Assembly: GCA_029052615.1 (NCBI GenBank) | Contig: JAIDIR010000311.1 | Span: 1-10,007, forward strand | DNA from: Clostridia bacterium | GTDB taxonomy: Bacteria; Bacillota; Clostridia; Christensenellales; Borkfalkiaceae | Reading direction: 5' to 3' | Length of the DNA stretch: 10,007 bases | Part shown: piece after piece, positions 6,938-10,007 of the stretch | Numbering within the stretch: the stretch's first letter is position 1 | How the letters are laid out: every line of letters begins with the position of its first letter | Notes under the pieces: model-generated | Seen by the model: the letters and a program-made list of their open reading frames with translations, nothing else | Databases searched by the model: none | Told to the model about the DNA's origin: nothing | Program-made: the position numbers and the translations under genes

Positions 6938-7618
6938 TTAATTTTCCGAACGCCCGCTTAAAAAGCTCAGCATCAGGCGGTTGAATTCAGCGTGGTTTTC
7001 GCTGAAACAGAAGTGACCGCCCCGAATAATTTCAAGCCCGCTTCCCTCTATAAGCGAATGGAAAATTGCGCCCTCCTCGTCAGGCGGAGTAACCTTATCG
7101 TCCGCGCCGTAAATGAGAAGGGTTTTATTTTTTATGCACCGCGCGCAGCCGCGCAAATCCTCGTTGACTATTTTTTTATAGCTCTCCTTCATAAGCGGTG
7201 AAAGAGAGCGGTATTCCTCGCTGCCGAAGTGCTTTTCGGCGTAGCGCGGAAAGAACTTTTTTATGCGCCTGTAACGCTTTACCTGCCGCATATACGCGTC
7301 CGAACGCGGTTTTACAAGCCCCGCGCCGCCCGTAATAATCAGTTTATCCGCACACGACTGGTCGGACGATAGCAGCTTTAACGCCACCCTTGCGCCGAAC
7401 GAATGGGCAATAATATCCGCGCCCTTTAAATCCGCCGCGGCTATAAAGTGTTTAAGCCACTCGGCGTAATCGCCCACCGACCACGCGCTTTTTATTGGCG
7501 CGCTTGCGCCGAACGCGGGCATATCGGGGGCGACGGCAAGTCTGCCGTTTTTCGCCAGCCCGTCAATCTGATAATAAAAACTCTGTCTGTTGGAAAGGTA
7601 GCCGTGCAGCAACAGCAC
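6938..7618 (-). CDS. Alpha/beta-fold hydrolase
   Basis: A serine alpha/beta hydrolase. From the GTG at 7618 it has 226 residues: the oxyanion motif LLLHGY lies at residues 2-7, the nucleophile elbow is AHSFGA with Ser73, the acid is Asp173 or Asp174 in YGADDKV, and His202 is in GGHFCF. A lid of basic helices covers about 101-160. The substrate is not predictable. Starting at 7618 would remove the first strands of the fold, with HG almost at the N-terminus. The frame stays open upstream to a stop at 7681 and encodes ILLDGAYVSV then GKGKPV, exactly what the family has there, but without ATG, GTG or TTG. An ATT at 7672 with GAGGGG before it is the best full-length start (244 residues). It sits between rimI and the MurF-like gene in one operon, with 10-20 base gaps. 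Confidence 0.88.
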   Translation of the reverse strand: MLLLHGYLSNRQSFYYQIDGLAKNGRLAVAPDMPAFGASAPIKSAWSVGDYAEWLKHFIAAADLKGADIIAHSFGARVALKLLSSDQSCADKLIITGGAGLVKPRSDAYMRQVKRYRRIKKFFPRYAEKHFGSEEYRSLSPLMKESYKKIVNEDLRGCARCIKNKTLLIYGADDKVTPPDEEGAIFHSLIEGSGLEIIRGGHFCFSENHAEFNRLMLSFLSGRSEN

Positions 7619-7693
7619 GGGCTTGCCCTTACCCGCTTTGGTAACGCTTACGTACGCGCCGTCAAGTAAAATGGGACTTTACCCCTCTATGAA

Positions 7694-8137
7694 TTACTCG
7701 CGACCGATTACCTTCTGCATTACCAGACAATCCTCTCCGTCCGAATAGTATCTGGTCCGCGCGTAAACGCCCACGAACCCGCACGAGAGATACAGCCGCA
7801 TCGCACCCGAATTGGAAACGCGGACTTCCAGAAAAATTTTCTCCGCGCCCCTCTCCTTCGCGTCGTCGATAAGCCCGTTTATAATCGCCTTGCCCACGCC
7901 GCTGTTTCTGTACTCCTCGGCAACCAGAACGTTTTCAAGGTCGCAGCTCTCGCACGCGGTACAGGTGCAGCCGTAGCCTATAACTTCGCCGTCCTCCTCC
8001 GCAACCAGCATGCAGTAGGCGGGGTTTTCGAACGCCGAAGCGATGGTGCCGTAGCTCCAGCTCTCGCCCTTGAAGCATTCCTTTTCAAGCTCGGAAACGC
8101 TCAATATATCTTCGTACTTACACTTGCGTACCGTCAT
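7694..8137 (-). CDS. rimI: Ribosomal protein S18-alanine N-acetyltransferase (RimI)
   Basis: A 147-residue GNAT acetyltransferase, length typical of RimI, which acetylates the N-terminal Ala of ribosomal protein S18 and can act on other N-termini. Visible family features are the early CFKGESWS (21-28), the acetyl-CoA loop EYRNSGVGKA (75-84), EVRVSNSGAMRLYLSCGF (104-121) and the C-terminal RYYSDGEDCLVM (129-140). The ATG at 8137 is the right start: it overlaps the tsaB stop as ATGA, and the 28 codons open upstream are Arg/Gly-rich and inside tsaB. It lies third in a tsaE-tsaB-rimI operon, a common arrangement in Firmicutes, though tsaD does not follow here. Confidence 0.95.
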   Translation of the reverse strand: MTVRKCKYEDILSVSELEKECFKGESWSYGTIASAFENPAYCMLVAEEDGEVIGYGCTCTACESCDLENVLVAEEYRNSGVGKAIINGLIDDAKERGAEKIFLEVRVSNSGAMRLYLSCGFVGVYARTRYYSDGEDCLVMQKVIGRE

Positions 8138-8754
8138 ACCAAACCAAGGCGCGCCGCGCGCTCCTCCTCCGCCTGAGGCTTTTTGACGTACAGCGCCGTA
8201 ATGTCGCCGTCGTCTGCGCACGTCGCTTCAACGGCGGTGCAAAGACAATCCTTAGCCTCCAGTTTCGTGTACCTGGGCAGGGAAAGCTCCTCGAACCCGT
8301 ACACGGGGCGCCCCTTTTCGATAAGCTTTTCGCGGGGCATAAAGCAGGGCTGCAGGTTGCATACGCCGTGCATATTGTAGCCGCAGACGTAATAATTTCC
8401 GTGAGCCGCGTCAACGGCGACGAGATAATCGCAATCGCTGTTGACATTATATGAGATAAGCTCGAACGCGGTTACACCCACCGCCCGCTTGCCGAGCGCG
8501 GTCGCATACCCCTTTATGCAGGATACGCCTATCCTTATGCCCGTAAACGAACCGGGGCCGGTAACCGCGGCGAAAAAATCGCACTCCGCGGGGGTAAGAC
8601 CTGCCTTATCCAGCGCCTTGTCGATTTCGTCCATAAGCACTACCGAATGATTCATCGCGCAGTCGGCAAGGTGGCTTACCACCCTGTTTTCACCCTTGCA
8701 CGCAACCACCGTCAGATAGCGCGAGGACGTGTCCACCGCCAGATAGTTACTCAC
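8134..8754 (-). CDS. tsaB: tRNA t6A biosynthesis protein TsaB
   Basis: A 206-residue ASKHA-fold protein. TsaB pairs with TsaD and, with TsaE, transfers threonylcarbamoyl to A37 of ANN-decoding tRNAs. The N-terminus reads NYLAVDTSS (3-11), and the strongly conserved VTGPGSFTGIRIG (64-76) identifies the family; it is the pseudo-enzyme partner and shows no metal-binding His pair of TsaD. Length is close to the usual 220-230, slightly short at the C-terminus. The GTG at 8754 is preferred over the TTG at 8760: GGGAG lies seven bases before the GTG but too close to the TTG. It overlaps the tsaE end by 8 bases and its stop overlaps the rimI start, so all three are translationally coupled. Confidence 0.95.
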   Translation of the reverse strand: MSNYLAVDTSSRYLTVVACKGENRVVSHLADCAMNHSVVLMDEIDKALDKAGLTPAECDFFAAVTGPGSFTGIRIGVSCIKGYATALGKRAVGVTAFELISYNVNSDCDYLVAVDAAHGNYYVCGYNMHGVCNLQPCFMPREKLIEKGRPVYGFEELSLPRYTKLEAKDCLCTAVEATCADDGDITALYVKKPQAEEERAARLGLV

Positions 8755-9151
8755 AGACAATCTCCCTGTTGGAAGGGCTTATCTTTCTGATTGTCACCTT
8801 TTTGCAGTTTTCGGGAAGCACGTCCGCAATGTTTTCCGACCACTCGATAACGCACACGCCCGTGCCCTGAAAATAGTCGGTCAGCCCCAGCCTCTCCGCT
8901 TCCGCGCCGTTTTTAAGGCGGTAGCAATCGTAGTGATAAAGCTTTCCGTCGTAATCGTTCATATAGGCGTAGGTGGGACTTAAAATTTCGTCCTTGATTC
9001 CCAGCCCCTGCGCAATACCCTTGCAGAACGTGGTCTTACCCGCGCCCAGTCCGCCTTCCAGCAGAACGACGTCGCCGCCGCTGAGCGTAGCCGCATATTT
9101 CTTTGCAAACTCTATGGTAGCCTGCTCGCTACCCGTTAAATAAATATCCAT
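8747..9151 (-). CDS. tsaE: tRNA t6A biosynthesis ATPase TsaE
   Basis: A 134-residue P-loop ATPase that drives the turnover of the TsaB-TsaD complex in t6A synthesis. The Walker A is EGGLGAGKTTF (32-42). SPTYAYMNDY (58-67), HYDCYRL with Asp75 (73-79), and IEWSEN with Glu103-Trp104 (102-107) are the standard TsaE signatures. Length is slightly short but normal. It is first in the tsaE-tsaB-rimI-hydrolase-MurF-like series. No Shine-Dalgarno is visible in the few bases before the ATG, and the best promoter -10 lies only eight bases upstream, so the message may be nearly leaderless. Confidence 0.96.
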   Translation of the reverse strand: MDIYLTGSEQATIEFAKKYAATLSGGDVVLLEGGLGAGKTTFCKGIAQGLGIKDEILSPTYAYMNDYDGKLYHYDCYRLKNGAEAERLGLTDYFQGTGVCVIEWSENIADVLPENCKKVTIRKISPSNREIVCE

Positions 9152-9155
9152 ACGG

Positions 9156-9174
9156 GTACATTATACACCTGTAC
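9156..9174. repeat. Inverted repeat GTACA-N9-TGTAC around the tsaE -10 box
   Basis: A perfect 5+5 base inverted repeat with a nine-base spacer encloses the tsaE TATAAT. Its placement would suit a repressor site, but short repeats like this arise by chance and no regulator is indicated. Confidence 0.25.
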
Positions 9175-9189
9175 GGCTAACTTTTGCAA
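9160..9189 (-). promoter_or_regulatory. tsaE operon promoter, TTGCAA-N18-TATAAT
   Basis: On the minus strand TTGCAA (9189-9184) and a perfect TATAAT (9165-9160) are 18 bases apart, the same architecture as the icd promoter. The predicted start, near 9153, is about two bases before the tsaE ATG. This promoter would drive tsaE, tsaB, rimI, the hydrolase and the MurF-like gene, which are all closely packed. Confidence 0.65.
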
Positions 9190-9216
9190 TAGATTTTTAT
9201 ATTTAATTGTCCACCT

Positions 9217-9855
9217 TTATTCAGCCCAGAGCGCCATATCTATAAATTTCATAGGCGAATACTTAACCAAAGTTTTTCCTTCATATTCTGCCTGCACTGC
9301 CTGTATATCTACCTTATAGTCACGTGCAAAGTTTAATATACTATACAGCCCTTTTTCTGAACAAACCCCAGTGTACTTCAACGCGCGTAAGTTTTTAACT
9401 ATGTAAGTATCGTATGCGTGAATACACCCAAGCGTAGCAAGCATAATTTTACATATTACAGTGTCCTTATGTTTATAATCTGTCCCTGCAAATATAGCGT
9501 CATCTAATTCTTTTTTTAACTTTAATACTGATTGTACATATTTATCTCTATTAAAGTCAGCGGCAAAAATATCTATATCGATTAACCAAGAATATTCATC
9601 TTTGCACACGACCTCAACAGCTTTATAAAGATATTTATAATCTATTTTCATTAAAATACCTGTACGGCAAACCATACCCCAGCTGGCAAGAAACGTGTAA
9701 AGATTTAACGCAAGATCGTCAATTATTTTCTCGTTAAGCCTGTTTCTGTTTTCCAAAAATAATTTATGACAGTAATCATACGAACGATATCTTGAATGTT
9801 CGTCCTTTAAATAACCGTCCATAAATTTTTTTACGTTTGCTTTAAAATTCAACAT
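9217..9855 (-). CDS. Uncharacterised 212-residue protein, AT-rich
   Basis: I do not recognise a function. The protein is soluble-looking, mixed charge, without signal peptide or clear membrane helix. Segments that look conserved are LYTFLASWGMVCRTG (52-66), KIMLATLGCIHAYDTYIVK (136-154), GLYSILNFARDY (169-180) and a C-terminal YSPMKFIDMALW (199-210). From memory these resemble an uncharacterised protein family of similar length found sporadically in many bacteria; I cannot name it. The ATG at 9855 follows AGAGGTGA by six bases, a strong ribosome site. The gene is far richer in A/T and in AT-ending codons than every other gene here, suggesting separate acquisition. It ends 65 bases before tsaE with no clear terminator, so readthrough into that operon is possible. 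Confidence 0.8.
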   Translation of the reverse strand: MLNFKANVKKFMDGYLKDEHSRYRSYDYCHKLFLENRNRLNEKIIDDLALNLYTFLASWGMVCRTGILMKIDYKYLYKAVEVVCKDEYSWLIDIDIFAADFNRDKYVQSVLKLKKELDDAIFAGTDYKHKDTVICKIMLATLGCIHAYDTYIVKNLRALKYTGVCSEKGLYSILNFARDYKVDIQAVQAEYEGKTLVKYSPMKFIDMALWAE

Positions 9856-9908
9856 ACATTTTCACCTCTTTTGTTTTTTACTTTTTTGTTTTGCCGGTTT
9901 TTGATTTG

Positions 9909-9923
9909 AGATTCTTTTAATCT
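9909..9923. repeat. Inverted repeat AGATT-N5-AATCT upstream of the unknown gene
   Basis: A perfect 5+5 base inverted repeat lies 54 bases before the start of the unknown gene, inside its AT-rich, A-tract leader (9856-10007). No convincing -35/-10 pair could be assigned in this region. It may be an operator or chance. Confidence 0.2.
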
Positions 9924-10007
9924 AACACATACCAACTGAAGAACCAACCTTTTGAACTATGCTTATGACTATAAAAAAATCTATCGATATAACCTGCGCA
10001 ATATTTT

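Noticed and set aside
8138..8221. N-terminal extension of RimI by 28 Arg/Gly-rich residues
   Set aside because: It is inside tsaB, unlike any RimI N-terminus, and the ATG at 8137 gives the standard length and an ATGA overlap.
9167..9668. The 11-mer ACCTGTACGGC occurring at 9167-9177 and 9658-9668
   Set aside because: A repeat of this length is expected several times by chance in 10 kb; one copy is inside a coding region and there is no further similarity.

Overview
The window looks like chromosomal DNA of an anaerobic Clostridia-type Firmicute (Bacillota), probably gut-associated. This is inferred from Gram-positive Shine-Dalgarno sites (GGAGG, GAGGTGA), tight operons with ATGA stop/start overlaps, a murF-ddl pair, the tsaE-tsaB-rimI order and a homodimeric type II NADP isocitrate dehydrogenase. 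No 16S or other decisive taxonomic marker is present. Most of the window is GC-rich with GC-rich codon use; the last ~0.8 kb is clearly AT-rich.

Layout. (1) 85-1910, minus strand: a MocR/PdxR-type transcription factor followed, with a 4-nt ATGA overlap, by a small HNH-type zinc protein, closed by a strong hairpin terminator at 85-111. (2) 2002-2802, plus strand: a pyridoxamine/pyridoxal kinase, divergent from the PdxR-like gene across a short AT-rich control region holding a perfect inverted repeat. Together these look like a vitamin B6 salvage module. (3) 2820-2847: a hairpin terminator shared by the converging kinase and icd genes. (4) 2862-4067, minus: NADP-dependent isocitrate dehydrogenase with its own promoter. 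(5) 4140-9151, minus: a co-directional series tsaE-tsaB-rimI-alpha/beta hydrolase-membrane MurF-like ligase-ddl. The first three serve tRNA t6A modification and N-terminal acetylation. The last two build and attach D-Ala-D-Ala for peptidoglycan, and the hydrolase sits between the groups. An intrinsic terminator separates the MurF-like gene from ddl, with a candidate ddl promoter just before it. (6) 9217-9855, minus: an AT-rich unknown gene whose composition suggests a different origin, such as an accessory insertion upstream of the conserved operon.

Several starts were re-assigned from Shine-Dalgarno position and family alignment: HNH at 546, kinase at 2002, MurF-like at 6927, rimI at 8137, tsaB at 8754. 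The alpha/beta hydrolase appears to need a non-standard ATT start at 7672 to complete its fold. No rRNA, tRNA, CRISPR array, insertion sequence or recognisable riboswitch was seen, and no gene-free stretch exceeds 300 bases. I did not find a convincing new multi-gene system. The best leads are the membrane-fused MurF that lacks the usual substrate-binding domain, the PdxR-HNH coupling, the ATT start, and the ddl leader hairpin.
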